From Bacteroidales bacterium (GTDB lineage Bacteria; Bacteroidota; Bacteroidia; Bacteroidales; Tenuifilaceae): 64,000 nt of DNA. How positions within the stretch are numbered: position 1 is the first letter of the stretch; every line of letters begins with the position of its first letter. The position numbers and the translations under genes are program-made. The stretch is taken from the NCBI GenBank assembly GCA_013141385.1, contig JABFRB010000015.1:1-64000 (forward strand), given 5' to 3'. Positions 32,218-42,206 of this stretch are shown piece by piece. The notes below the pieces were generated by a model, which worked only from the letters and a program-made list of their open reading frames with translations, did no database searches and was not told where the DNA came from.

Positions 32218-34896
32218 ATGAAACCACTACTGCGGATATTAGTTGTTGAGGATTCGGAAGATGATGCCCTTTTGGTACTGCGTCAAATTAAAAAAGGGGG
32301 TTACAACGTTGAACATGAACGTGTCGAAACTGCCGAAAAAATGAAGGAAACACTCAAAGATAAAACGTGGGACATCATTCTTTCCGATTACTATTTACCA
32401 CATTTCAACGGATTAGAGGCATTAAAACTCTCCAACGAATCAGGAATTGACATACCGTTCATAATTATTTCCGGCGCTATTGGTGAAGAAACCGCAGTGG
32501 AAGCCATGAAAGCTGGAGCTCATGATTATATTATGAAAAATAATATATACCGCTTGGTTCCGGCGATTGAACGCGAATTGCGTGAAGCGAAAAACAGGGC
32601 TGAGCGAAAATTGTTAGAATGGAAACAGATACAAGCAGAAGCTCTAAGGGTAAGCGAGGAGAAGTACCGCTACATGTTCGACAATATTTCTGATGGTATT
32701 TTCCTGCTCGAGGTTACCGAAGACTACCATTTTCGTAATCTGGAAATGAATACTTCTTTTCTGGCATTAACAGGTCTCAATCGCGACTTTATGCTTGGAA
32801 AGCTTATTGAAGAAACGGTTCCAGAAGAAACCGCCAATATAGTAAATGCTAAATATCGGCACTGCGTTGAAGCAGGGCACCCAATTGAAGAGGAAGTAGA
32901 ATTAGATCTACTCACTGGAAAGCGCATTTTTCTATCTACACTTATTCCCGTACGTAACCATACTGGATGCGTATATCGAATTGTTGGGATTACCCGCGAC
33001 ATCACCAAACGTAAGCAGATTGAGGCAGCACTACGAGAGAGTGAAGAAAAACACCGTATCTTGTTTAGGGATTCACCAGATGCATATTTGATTCTCATAG
33101 ATGGTATCTTTGTGGATTGTAACCAAGCAACCGAAGTGATGATGCGAGGCAATCGAACACAAATTATAGGACTACCACCAGAGAAACTTTCCCCTGAACT
33201 TCAACCTGATGGAAAAAAATCATCGGAGGCAGCAAAGGAAAAGATCAGAAAAGCTCTCCAAACTGGCACTAACACATTTGAATGGATGCATCGCCGGTTA
33301 GATGGAATCGATTTTTTGGTTGAAGTATCCATAGCATCCTTGATGTTGGAAGGGAAACCTGCCTTGTTTATTACATGGCGGGATATTACCAGACGTAAGC
33401 AAGCAGAAGAAGCACTACTAGAAAGTGAGGAACGCTATCGGCAATTGGTCGAAATGTCGCCAGATGCAATTGCTATTCACCAGCAAGGCCAAATTGTTTA
33501 TATCAACGCCGCGGGTGCAAAACAATTCGGCGCACAAAAGCCACAAGAAATGATTGGGAAACCAATCCTTGACCTTATTCATCCAGATTATAGAGATGCT
33601 GTCATTCAACGTGTTGAAAAAACATTGAAAGGTAAGAGTGCCCCATACACCGTAGAAAAATTCATTAAACTCGATGGGACAATCTTCGATGTTGAAGTAA
33701 CGGCTATACCCTCGGTCTATCGGGCCAAACCTGCTACTCAGGTCGTTGTACGAGATATCACCAAGAGAAAGCAAGCTGAAGATGCATTGCGGGAAAGTCA
33801 ACTATTTCTTTCTGAAGTGATTGAAAACAGTGGTGCACTTATTTATGTAAAAGACCGCAATGGTTATTACGAACTTGTTAACAGGAAGTGGGAAGAAGTT
33901 ACCGGCATAAAACGAGAATTTACTGTCGGAAAAACCGATGAGGAATTGTTTCATGGAACTGTTGGCAAAGAGTTTCGCAAAACGGATACCAGAGTAATGG
34001 AATCGGGTAAAGTTATTGAATCAGAGGAAATACTTGAGGATGCAACGGGAAAGAGATTTTTCCTTTCTGTAAAAATTCCTCTATGGAACAAAAATAATGA
34101 AATTAAAGGAACAATAGGTATATCAACGGAAATCACCGAACGCAAGCGGATAGAGGATGAAATAAAACTTAAAAACGAGCAACTTATAAAACTCAACACC
34201 GAAAAGGATAAATTTTTCTCCATCATCGCTCACGACCTACGCGGTCCTTTCAATAACTTTTTGGGGCTAACAGAAATAATGGCCGAAAATACACCAAACT
34301 TTACAATAGACAAAATACAATGGATTGCAGAAAGTATGAGAAATTCAGCCGCTAATCTTTTTCGTCTTCTCGAAAATCTGCTTCAGTGGGCAAGAATTCA
34401 ACAAGGACTAATTCCTTTTAACCCTGAGTTAATGTCTTTGCTCCCGATCGTAAATGAAAGTTTATTAGTAATGCAAGAACCTTCAAAAAATAAGGGAATT
34501 GAAATATCCTGTGATATTCCAGAGGACTTAAAAATTTTTGCTGATAATTTCACATTTCAATCTATAATTCGGAACCTCGTTTCAAACGCTGTTAAATTTA
34601 CCCCAAGAGGAGGAAAAATAAGCCTTTCGGCTAAAACTACTGGGAATAAAAGCGTTGAAATTGCCATTAAGGACTCTGGCATAGGGATGAATAGTGCAAT
34701 GGTTAATAATCTATTCCGTCTCGATGTTCGAACAAATAGACCAGGTACAGAAGGAGAACCCAGCACAGGGCTTGGTTTGCTACTGTGCAAAGAATTTATC
34801 GAAAAGCATGGTGGAAAAATTTGGGTGGAAAGCCAAGAGGGGAACCTGTCTGCCGGCAAGGCAGGAGGAACAACATTCTATTTCACAATTCCGTAA
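32218..34896 (+). CDS. Receiver-PAS-histidine kinase hybrid, soluble
   Basis: 892 residues from ATG 32218, chosen over an upstream TTG at 32185 because the paralogue at 35364 begins at the same MKPLLRILVVEDSEDD. N-terminal receiver with Asp57 (ILSDYYLPH), four PAS domains (~150-265, 270-395, 400-520, 525-645) linked by DITKRKQ motifs, HisKA with SIIAHDLRGPFNN (His about 668) and HATPase with RNLVSNAVKFTP, DSGIGM and GLGLLLCKEF. No membrane segment. A palindromic repeat insert (34843-34867) encodes NLSAGKAGG near the C-terminus. The N-terminal receiver lets upstream kinases control it, so it probably works as a second tier in a phosphorelay. Confidence 0.88.
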   Translation: MKPLLRILVVEDSEDDALLVLRQIKKGGYNVEHERVETAEKMKETLKDKTWDIILSDYYLPHFNGLEALKLSNESGIDIPFIIISGAIGEETAVEAMKAGAHDYIMKNNIYRLVPAIERELREAKNRAERKLLEWKQIQAEALRVSEEKYRYMFDNISDGIFLLEVTEDYHFRNLEMNTSFLALTGLNRDFMLGKLIEETVPEETANIVNAKYRHCVEAGHPIEEEVELDLLTGKRIFLSTLIPVRNHTGCVYRIVGITRDITKRKQIEAALRESEEKHRILFRDSPDAYLILIDGIFVDCNQATEVMMRGNRTQIIGLPPEKLSPELQPDGKKSSEAAKEKIRKALQTGTNTFEWMHRRLDGIDFLVEVSIASLMLEGKPALFITWRDITRRKQAEEALLESEERYRQLVEMSPDAIAIHQQGQIVYINAAGAKQFGAQKPQEMIGKPILDLIHPDYRDAVIQRVEKTLKGKSAPYTVEKFIKLDGTIFDVEVTAIPSVYRAKPATQVVVRDITKRKQAEDALRESQLFLSEVIENSGALIYVKDRNGYYELVNRKWEEVTGIKREFTVGKTDEELFHGTVGKEFRKTDTRVMESGKVIESEEILEDATGKRFFLSVKIPLWNKNNEIKGTIGISTEITERKRIEDEIKLKNEQLIKLNTEKDKFFSIIAHDLRGPFNNFLGLTEIMAENTPNFTIDKIQWIAESMRNSAANLFRLLENLLQWARIQQGLIPFNPELMSLLPIVNESLLVMQEPSKNKGIEISCDIPEDLKIFADNFTFQSIIRNLVSNAVKFTPRGGKISLSAKTTGNKSVEIAIKDSGIGMNSAMVNNLFRLDVRTNRPGTEGEPSTGLGLLLCKEFIEKHGGKIWVESQEGNLSAGKAGGTTFYFTIP
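34843..34867. repeat. Palindromic repeat inserted in a kinase gene, copy 2
   Basis: AACCTGTCTGCCGGCAAGGC followed by AGGA, nearly self-complementary around GCCGGC, inserted in frame before TTFYFTIP. It matches 31559-31586. Confidence 0.65.
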
Positions 34897-34908
34897 AAAA
34901 TTAGTATC

Positions 34909-35361
34909 ATGGCAAACAAAACTATTCTTTTGGTGGAAGATAATCTCGACGATGTCGACTTAACACTTCGTGCATTGAAAAAGAACAATATTACAAATGA
35001 AGTAATAGTGGCATACGACGGTGCAGAAGCTTTGGATTTCCTTTTCGGTACAGGAAAATATGCCGATCGCGATCTATCGATTATGCCGACAGTAATTTTA
35101 CTTGATCTCAAACTTCCTAGAGTTGATGGGCTTGAAGTGTTGCGTCAGCTCCGTGCAAATGAACTTACAAAACTTCTTCCAGTTGTTATCCTAACTTCAT
35201 CTAAAGAGGAACAGGATATTGTAAATGGATACAGCTTAGGAGTGAATAGTTATGTTCGAAAACCTGTTGACTTCAACCAATTTGCCGAGGCGGTCAGCCA
35301 TCTTGGGCTATATTGGTTGCTGATCAACGAAGTACCGCCAACTAATAAAGGAGAATTATAA
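34909..35361 (+). CDS. Single-domain response regulator (Rcp1-like), copy 2
   Basis: 150 residues, differing from copy 1 at about eleven positions, none at the catalytic residues (Glu10, Asp11, Asp66, the Thr/Lys pair). It starts 12 bp after the preceding kinase, and its stop is 2 bp before the ATG of the next hybrid kinase, with AAAGGAGAATTATAATT serving as ribosome site. It is therefore co-translated with that kinase. Duplicated with copy 1 as part of a regulator/hybrid-kinase block. Confidence 0.9.
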   Translation: MANKTILLVEDNLDDVDLTLRALKKNNITNEVIVAYDGAEALDFLFGTGKYADRDLSIMPTVILLDLKLPRVDGLEVLRQLRANELTKLLPVVILTSSKEEQDIVNGYSLGVNSYVRKPVDFNQFAEAVSHLGLYWLLINEVPPTNKGEL

Positions 35362-35363
35362 TT

Positions 35364-38300
35364 ATGAAACCATTATTGCGGATATTGGTTGTTGAAGATT
35401 CGGAGGACGATGCCCTTTTGGTTTTGCGTCAAATAAAAAAGGGTGAATACGACACTGAATATGAACGAGTACAGACTGCCGAAACAATGAAAGCAGCACT
35501 ACATAAAAAAAATTGGGATGTTGTTCTTTCTGATTATGTAATGCCCCATTTCAACGGATTAGAGGCATTGGGGGTGTTAAAAGAATCTGGCATTGACATA
35601 CCATTCATAATTATTTCTGGTACAATTGGTGAAGAAGTTGCTGTGGAAGCAATGAAAGCTGGTGCTCATGATTATATCATGAAGAATAATTTAAAAAGGC
35701 TACTCCCTGCAATTGAACGAGAGTTACGTGAATCAGCAGATAGAGCAGAAAAAAGGGAGTTTGAACAAAAGCAAAAACAGACCGAAAAATTGCTCCATGA
35801 AAGTGAAGAACGATTTCGTCGGTTAGCAGAAAACGCACGGGATGTGATTTACAGAATGACGATACCCGATGGGAAATATGAATATGTAAGTCCAGCAGCT
35901 CTTTCGATTTTTGGATATTCACCCGAAGAATGCTATAATGCTCCGTTACTTATCAGACAGGCAATCCATCCCGATTGGAATAAATATTTTGAAGAACAAT
36001 GGACAAATCTTATTAAAGGTGAGATGCCTCCTATTTACGAGTATCAGTTCATTCATAAATCAGGAGAGGTTCGATGGTTAAATCAACGCAACATTCTGGT
36101 ATGTGATAATACTGAAAAACCAATTGCGATTGAAGGGATTGTTACTGATATTACTGAACGTAAACAAGCAGAAGAAACGTTGAAAGAGCAGTACTCTAAG
36201 CTGCAGGGTATCATTGAAAGCACAGACGCTTTGATCTTTGCTTTGGATAGGCAGTACAGGTACACCAGTTTTAATCATGGTCATGCTTCCATGATGAAGT
36301 TAATCTACAATATTGATATCAAGATTGGTCAGAATATGCTCGACTATATGATGGTGGCCGAAGATAGGGAAAAGGCGAAGCAAAATCTTGATCGAGCATT
36401 AAACGGGGAACAGATTATTGAGGAAGCATATTTCGGAGATGAGTCCAGATCAAGATTATATTTTCAAGTGTCGCATAACCCTATAAAAACGGAAAATGGT
36501 AACATTATTGGAGTCGTTGTTCTTGCCCAAGATATTTCCGAACGAAGGCAGATGGAAGAGACTCTGCGTAAAAATGAATGTACTTTAAAAGAAGCACAAC
36601 GCGTTGGTCGGCTTGGCAGTTGGGAACTCAATATTATCAACAACCATCTCACATGGTCCGACCAAATCTACCGCATTTTTGAAATTGATCCTATTGAATT
36701 TGGTGCTTCCTACGAAGCCTTTTTAAATGCTATCCATCCTGACGACAGAGAAAAAGTTGATTTCGCATATACCAATTCCCTTAAAACCCATACTCCTTAT
36801 ACCATTGATCATCGTATCCGTTTTACCGATGGAAGGATTAAATATGTGCAGGAACAGTGTGAAACCTTTTATGATAGCGAAGGCAAACCCTTACGTTCCG
36901 TTGGAGTAGTCCAAGACATTACTGAGCGAAAAAGTGCAGAGGAAGCAATACAGCATTCAGAGTATGTAACATCAATAATGAATCAAATATCCAACGCTTT
37001 TCTTACTCACTCCGATGATGAAATATATAATCAAGTTTTAGATATTATTTTGAAGATCTTTAATTGTAAAATTGGATTGTTCGGGTATATTGACCAGAAT
37101 TTCGATTTAGTCATTCCAAGTTTGACTAGAAATATATGGGACAAATGTCAGGTAGAAGATAAAACAATTAAATTTCCTCATGAATCTTGGGGTGATACTC
37201 TTTGGGGAAAAGCAATCAGGGAGAAAAAAACTTACACCTCATCCGGAACGTTTCATATTCCAATAGGACACATGCCCATCAATAATTTTATTACTGTGCC
37301 GATTGTTTATTGTAACGAAACGATAGGTTTGCTGTCCCTAGCAAATAGAGATGATAATTTTTCTGAGGAAGATTGTGATTTTTTGGAAAATATTGCAAGC
37401 TATATGTCCCCAATTCTAAAAGCCAGACTCCAACGTGACGAGCAGCTAATAAAACGTAAGATCGCTGAGGAAGAGGTCTTAAAACTTTCTAAAGGAATTG
37501 AGCAAAGCCCTGTTTCTATCATCATAACGGATATTAATGGTTCTATTGAATATGTAAATCCAAAGTTTTGCGAGCTAACAGGTTATACTAAATCAGAAGT
37601 CATTGGTGAAAATCCAAGAATATTGAAATCAGGTTTTAGTGCTATTACTGATTATAAGGTTCTATGGGATACTATTAATTCTGGAAAGGTTTGGATTGGA
37701 GAATTCTATAATAAAAAGAAAAGTGGAGAGTATTACTGGGAATCCGCTTCCATTGCTCCAATTTTTAATCCGAATAATGAGATCATACATTTCATATCGA
37801 TAAAAGAGGATATTACTGAAAAGAAATATCTACTTAATGATTTAGTTACAGCTAAAGAAAAAGCGGAAGAAAGCAACCGCCTGAAAACTGAATTCATACA
37901 CAATATGTCGCATGAAATCAGAACACCCATGAACGGAATTATGGGTTACTCCCAGTTGCTAAACGAACCTAATTTATCCCCCGAAAAACAAAAACAATTC
38001 ACGAAAATTATTAGTAATAGCAGTGCGCAATTACTACGAATTATGGATGACATTCTAGAAATTTCAATGCTAGATGCCAAGCAAACTAAAACGATTGCCA
38101 ATAAAGTATGTTTAAACGATTTACTATTAGAATTATTCTCAATTTTCGATCTAAAAGCCAAAGAGAATAAAATCCCTTTATACTTAAAAAAAGGATTGCC
38201 TAACAGTAAGAGCATAATATTTACCGATGAAACAAAACTGAGTAAAATTTTAAGCAATATACTGGAAAATGCGCTGAAATTTACGCTTACTGGTTTTGTA

Positions 38301-38996
38301 GAAATAGGGTATCAATTGCACGATGATCTGATCAAGATATACGTTAAAGATACGGGAATAGGAATCAACCCAAAGATGCAAGAAACCATATTTGAACGAT
38401 TCTCACAAGAGGATAAGGAAAATACAAGGCTATATGGAGGGTTAGGATTAGGATTATCAATAGCAAAAGAAAATGCCGAACTAATCGGTGGGAAAATTAC
38501 ATTGAAATCAGAGAAAGGTAAAGGTTCAACTTTTTATGTTACCATTCCATACAAACCTGCATTTTTAGATGAAGAGATTAATAAGCCGAATGTTAATACA
38601 GCAAAAATAAGCGAGTTAACAGAAATATATACAATATTAGTAGCAGAAGACGAGGAGGTAAACTACTTATATATTGAAACGTTATTTGAAATAAATGCAC
38701 CGAATATTAAAGTTTTACATGCAACAAATGGACAAGAAGCGGTAGAAATATGCAAAAACAATTTAGAAATAGATCTTGTTCTCATGGATATAAAAATGCC
38801 AGTAATGAATGGCTACGAAGCAACAAAACAAATAAAAATAATTCGCCCCAATTTGCCCATAATTGCACAAACGGCCTATTCAACTGAAGGAGATAAAAAC
38901 ATTTCAATATCGGCTGGTTGTGATGATTTTATTTCAAAACCGATTAATGGGAAAAAAATATTTCCATTAATTGCTAAATACTTGACAAAGAAATAA
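35364..38996 (+). CDS. Hybrid histidine kinase with receivers at both ends
   Basis: 1210 residues. N-terminal receiver (Asp57 in VLSDYVMPH), PAS ~145-270, PAS ~275-395, a PAS_3-type domain ~400-520 (GSWELNIINNHLTWSD), GAF ~535-690, PAS ~700-825, HisKA with NMSHEIRTPMNG (His about 850), HATPase (~955-1065: NILENALKFT, DTGIGI, GLGLGLSIAKE) and a C-terminal receiver (~1090-1208; Asp near 1140 in VLMDIKMPVMNG). No membrane segment, hence cytoplasmic. The first ~130 residues match the kinase at 32218, but its kinase core is of a different, EIRTPMNG-type lineage, so the duplicated block was remodelled. It can both receive phosphate and pass it to its own C-terminal receiver. Confidence 0.9.
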   Translation: MKPLLRILVVEDSEDDALLVLRQIKKGEYDTEYERVQTAETMKAALHKKNWDVVLSDYVMPHFNGLEALGVLKESGIDIPFIIISGTIGEEVAVEAMKAGAHDYIMKNNLKRLLPAIERELRESADRAEKREFEQKQKQTEKLLHESEERFRRLAENARDVIYRMTIPDGKYEYVSPAALSIFGYSPEECYNAPLLIRQAIHPDWNKYFEEQWTNLIKGEMPPIYEYQFIHKSGEVRWLNQRNILVCDNTEKPIAIEGIVTDITERKQAEETLKEQYSKLQGIIESTDALIFALDRQYRYTSFNHGHASMMKLIYNIDIKIGQNMLDYMMVAEDREKAKQNLDRALNGEQIIEEAYFGDESRSRLYFQVSHNPIKTENGNIIGVVVLAQDISERRQMEETLRKNECTLKEAQRVGRLGSWELNIINNHLTWSDQIYRIFEIDPIEFGASYEAFLNAIHPDDREKVDFAYTNSLKTHTPYTIDHRIRFTDGRIKYVQEQCETFYDSEGKPLRSVGVVQDITERKSAEEAIQHSEYVTSIMNQISNAFLTHSDDEIYNQVLDIILKIFNCKIGLFGYIDQNFDLVIPSLTRNIWDKCQVEDKTIKFPHESWGDTLWGKAIREKKTYTSSGTFHIPIGHMPINNFITVPIVYCNETIGLLSLANRDDNFSEEDCDFLENIASYMSPILKARLQRDEQLIKRKIAEEEVLKLSKGIEQSPVSIIITDINGSIEYVNPKFCELTGYTKSEVIGENPRILKSGFSAITDYKVLWDTINSGKVWIGEFYNKKKSGEYYWESASIAPIFNPNNEIIHFISIKEDITEKKYLLNDLVTAKEKAEESNRLKTEFIHNMSHEIRTPMNGIMGYSQLLNEPNLSPEKQKQFTKIISNSSAQLLRIMDDILEISMLDAKQTKTIANKVCLNDLLLELFSIFDLKAKENKIPLYLKKGLPNSKSIIFTDETKLSKILSNILENALKFTLTGFVEIGYQLHDDLIKIYVKDTGIGINPKMQETIFERFSQEDKENTRLYGGLGLGLSIAKENAELIGGKITLKSEKGKGSTFYVTIPYKPAFLDEEINKPNVNTAKISELTEIYTILVAEDEEVNYLYIETLFEINAPNIKVLHATNGQEAVEICKNNLEIDLVLMDIKMPVMNGYEATKQIKIIRPNLPIIAQTAYSTEGDKNISISAGCDDFISKPINGKKIFPLIAKYLTKK

Positions 38997-38997
38997 A

Positions 38998-39252
38998 TAA
39001 CACCAGTTTGATATATGAGCTGTGATAATGTGTTTATTTGCAGATATCTATAATCACTTAGTGCGATGATGGAAGGTTGATACCGAGCTTGCGAGTTTCG
39101 GTTCGCTCCAGTTCCATTATTGACTTCGTCGAACTAGTTCCGCTGAGCTCACTACGTTCGGTTCGTAAACTCGGTTCCATTAATTAAAATAAAATAAACT
39201 CATTGATATTTAGATTGATACATTGTTTCTTGAATCGAACTCACGTTATTTT
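38998..39252. mobile_element. TIR-bounded repeat element (MITE-like), copy 2
   Basis: The right end GAATCGAACTCACGTTATTT (about 39233-39252) matches the right end of the element at 22091-22110. The left end TAACACCAGTTTGATATAT (38998 on) matches the reverse complement only weakly. The interior has ACCGAGCTTGCGAG and several CGGTTCG/CGAACT repeats like those in copy 1. It begins right after the last kinase of the cluster. The rest of the gap, to 39568, holds nothing I can support. Confidence 0.45.
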
Positions 39253-39568
39253 AGGAAGATACCGTCAAATGCAATATATCACTTGGCAGATTGAATAAAT
39301 CACCTAATAAATGTAATAAATCGTCTGTAAGAGCCTTTAAACACTTTTCTTCCTTGTTTAATGAATAATATTCTTTGCATTTATTGCGTGAAAAATTCTT
39401 CGATAGTGCGAACATGTTGTGAAGAGATTTCAACAAACTCGAATTTCCTCATGTTCAATTTGCCAATAGGAAAGTAATCACTACCTTGGTTTCGGATTAA
39501 CAGGGTATAAGTATCCCCTTCGTGTCGAGGTCAAACGGTGGAACGACAATACCAACAAAGCAAACATC

Positions 39569-40387
39569 ATGGTAACAAATAAAAAAATAGCTATCCTAAT
39601 TGATGGGGACAATGCCGAAAGTAAGCTTATTGAACAGTTTATTGCTGAGGCTGGGCGTTTTGGACGGGTAACAGTTAAAAGAATTTACTGCGATTGGACC
39701 GATAACCGAATGAATAGCTGGAAAGCGGTGATTAATAAGTTTGCCATTCGACCCATCCAAAAATTCGCCTATACAACTGCAAAAAACTCTACCGATACCG
39801 CTTTAATAATAGATGCCATGGACTTACTCCACTCCAAACAGGTGGATGGGTTTTGTATTGTATCTAGCGATAGCGATTATACAGGACTGGCTCATAGAAT
39901 TCGAGAGGAAGGTCTGTTTATAATGGGCATTGGTAAATCTCATACACCAGAAGCATTTGTAAAAGCCTGCGAAAACTTCACATTCTCCGAAATATTGCAC
40001 CCAACCGAAGTACATGAAATTAAAAAAATACAAAAAAAGGTAAACAAGAAAAAGGAAGTAGAGAGTGAAATAAAGCCTATTAAATTACCAGAGCAAAAAA
40101 AATCTGGCACAATCGACCTAAATGTTATAGGCTCGCTAAAGGAATCGGGCATTATAAATATCAACCTTAAACAAATTGAATCGGCATACCAAATGATAAT
40201 TGATATAGATACAGGGCAAGCACTGCTATCAAGATTCTCTGAAGCACTAAGAAAGGTTGACCCAACATTCGATCACAGAAACTTCGGTTACTCCTCCTTC
40301 AGGAAATTTTGCGAAGCACTTGAACCCGATTACGAAACAGTTCTCCACGAGGATGGGCAAACACTGTCGTTAAGGAAGAAAGAGTAA
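39569..40387 (+). CDS. NYN-domain nuclease candidate with C-terminal LOTUS/OST-HTH domain
   Basis: 272 residues. Residues ~5-140 are a NYN (LabA/DUF88-type PIN-like) domain with acidic residues in ILIDGDN (Asp12, Asp14), STDTALIIDAMD (Asp76, Asp82) and SSDSDYTG (Asp101, Asp103), the pattern of metal-dependent RNases. A Lys-rich linker (~150-180) leads to a ~85-residue OST-HTH/LOTUS-like domain (IESAYQMIID, then FGYSSFRKFCEALEPDYE and a short C-terminal strand), thought to bind RNA. Together they suggest an RNA-processing or degrading enzyme in the cytoplasm. It is isolated between a repeat element and a convergent ABC-F gene. Substrate unknown. Confidence 0.8.
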   Translation: MVTNKKIAILIDGDNAESKLIEQFIAEAGRFGRVTVKRIYCDWTDNRMNSWKAVINKFAIRPIQKFAYTTAKNSTDTALIIDAMDLLHSKQVDGFCIVSSDSDYTGLAHRIREEGLFIMGIGKSHTPEAFVKACENFTFSEILHPTEVHEIKKIQKKVNKKKEVESEIKPIKLPEQKKSGTIDLNVIGSLKESGIININLKQIESAYQMIIDIDTGQALLSRFSEALRKVDPTFDHRNFGYSSFRKFCEALEPDYETVLHEDGQTLSLRKKE

Positions 40388-40562
40388 CACTAATAGAATT
40401 GAATAACTAATATAGATTTAAGATTTCTGAAATAAAGATGCATAAAACATTATATTTAGAGTTATGAAACTTAACTTCATATAACTTCTGAAATCAAAAA
40501 TCGTTATTCCTTGTTCTTAAATCCTTCTTTTGGAATCATAATTAACGTGAGTATACAATCAA

Positions 40563-42206
40563 CTACTTCTGATTCTTCCTCTCCAACTCTTTTAAATTCT
40601 CAAGTTTCTTCTTCTCAAGGAAACCCTTGATATCATAAAGATGTTCTTTCACCTTTTTGTTGCCAAACTCATAAACCTTACTTACTAAACCATCCAGAAA
40701 ATCACGATCATGCGATACAAGGATGAGCGTTCCATCGTAATCCTTCAGGGCACTCTTTAGAATATCCTTGGTTTTCATATCAAGATGGTTGGTAGGCTCA
40801 TCGAGGATAAGCAAGTTTACAGGCTCAAGCAAAAGCTTTATCATAGCCAAACGGGTTCTCTCACCACCAGAAAGAACCTTAACCTTTTTGGAGGTATTAT
40901 CACCACCAAACATAAATGCACCTAGAATATCCTTAATTTTAGTACGAATATCGCCCTTTGCAACATCATCAATGGTTTGGAAAACAGTTAACTCTTCATC
41001 TAAAAGTGAAGCTTGGTTCTGGGCAAAATATCCAATCATAACATTATGCCCAAGTGCAAGCTTACCCTCAAAATCAATCTCCCCCATAATGGCTTTCACA
41101 AGCGTTGATTTACCTTCGCCATTCTTCCCAACAAAAGCAACCCTCTCTCCTCTCTCAATGGAAATTGTTACATTTGAGAAAACATTATGCTCACCATAAC
41201 TCTTGGATAAACCCTCGGCAATTATAGGCCAACTCCCCGAACGGGGCGATGGGGGAAACTTTAGGCGAAGCGCTGAATTATCCTCCTCGTCTACCTCTAA
41301 TATCTCCAACTTCTCCAGCATTTTCACCCTCGATTGTACCTGATTGGTTTTAGAGTATGTACCTCTAAACCGTTCAATAAATTCCTGATTTTCAGCAATC
41401 ATCTTTTGTTGCTCATCGTATTGTTTCTGCTGTTGCCCCCTCCTCTCCTTTCGTAACTCCAAGTAACTTGAATAGTTTACCTTATAGTCGTAGATTCGAC
41501 CCATTGTCATTTCAATGGTACGAGTTGTAATATTATCGACAAAAGCACGGTCGTGAGATATAATAATTACAGCTTTAGCGCTGTTAATTAAAAATTCCTC
41601 AAGCCACTGAACCGACTCAATATCCATGTGATTTGTAGGCTCATCGAGAAGGATTAGATCAGGTTTTTGAAGTAATATCTTAGCTAACTCAATGCGCATA
41701 CGCCAACCGCCACTAAATTCGCTGGTAGGTCGCGTAAAATCCTCTCGAAGAAAACCTAAACCAAGCAGTATCTTTTCAACCTCAGCATCAAAATTAATAT
41801 CCTCGATAGTGTAGTACTTCTCACTTAAAGCGGAAACCTGCTCAATTAACTTAAAGTAACTTTCCGATTCATAATCAGTTCGGACTGATAATTGGTTATT
41901 CAGAGTCTCTATCTCGTGCTTCATCTCAAAAATCTTGGCAAATGCCAGTGAAGCCTCTTCAAAAACCGAACGTTTATTCTCAGTAATTAAATGTTGTGGT
42001 AAATAGGCAATCACAGCATCCTTAGGTGCTGAAACTCGACCACGGGTCGCATTTCTTTCGCCTGCAATTATTTTAAGAAGAGTTGATTTTCCTGCACCAT
42101 TTTTACCCATCAGGGCAATCCGATCTTTCTCATTTATAGAAAAAGCAATATCTTTAAATAGAGTTGTTCCTCCAAATTCCAATGTTAACCCGTCTACAGA
42201 GATCAT
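40563..42206 (-). CDS. ABC-F family ATPase
   Basis: 547 residues with two ABC ATPase domains and no membrane segment. Domain 1: Walker A GKNGAGKST, signature FSGGWRMRIELAK, Walker B LILLDEPTNHMD. Domain 2: Walker A GKNGEGKST, signature LSGGERTRLAMIK, Walker B LLILDEPTNHLD. The linker between them (about 240-310) is Lys/Gln-rich (ERRGQQQKQYDEQQK), as in ABC-F proteins that act on the ribosome. The C-terminal extension is short. Probably a housekeeping translation factor of the Uup/YdiF group rather than an exporter; which subfamily cannot be decided by eye. A TATATTTG -7-like element lies upstream on the same strand (42338-42345). Confidence 0.88.
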   Translation of the reverse strand: MISVDGLTLEFGGTTLFKDIAFSINEKDRIALMGKNGAGKSTLLKIIAGERNATRGRVSAPKDAVIAYLPQHLITENKRSVFEEASLAFAKIFEMKHEIETLNNQLSVRTDYESESYFKLIEQVSALSEKYYTIEDINFDAEVEKILLGLGFLREDFTRPTSEFSGGWRMRIELAKILLQKPDLILLDEPTNHMDIESVQWLEEFLINSAKAVIIISHDRAFVDNITTRTIEMTMGRIYDYKVNYSSYLELRKERRGQQQKQYDEQQKMIAENQEFIERFRGTYSKTNQVQSRVKMLEKLEILEVDEEDNSALRLKFPPSPRSGSWPIIAEGLSKSYGEHNVFSNVTISIERGERVAFVGKNGEGKSTLVKAIMGEIDFEGKLALGHNVMIGYFAQNQASLLDEELTVFQTIDDVAKGDIRTKIKDILGAFMFGGDNTSKKVKVLSGGERTRLAMIKLLLEPVNLLILDEPTNHLDMKTKDILKSALKDYDGTLILVSHDRDFLDGLVSKVYEFGNKKVKEHLYDIKGFLEKKKLENLKELERKNQK

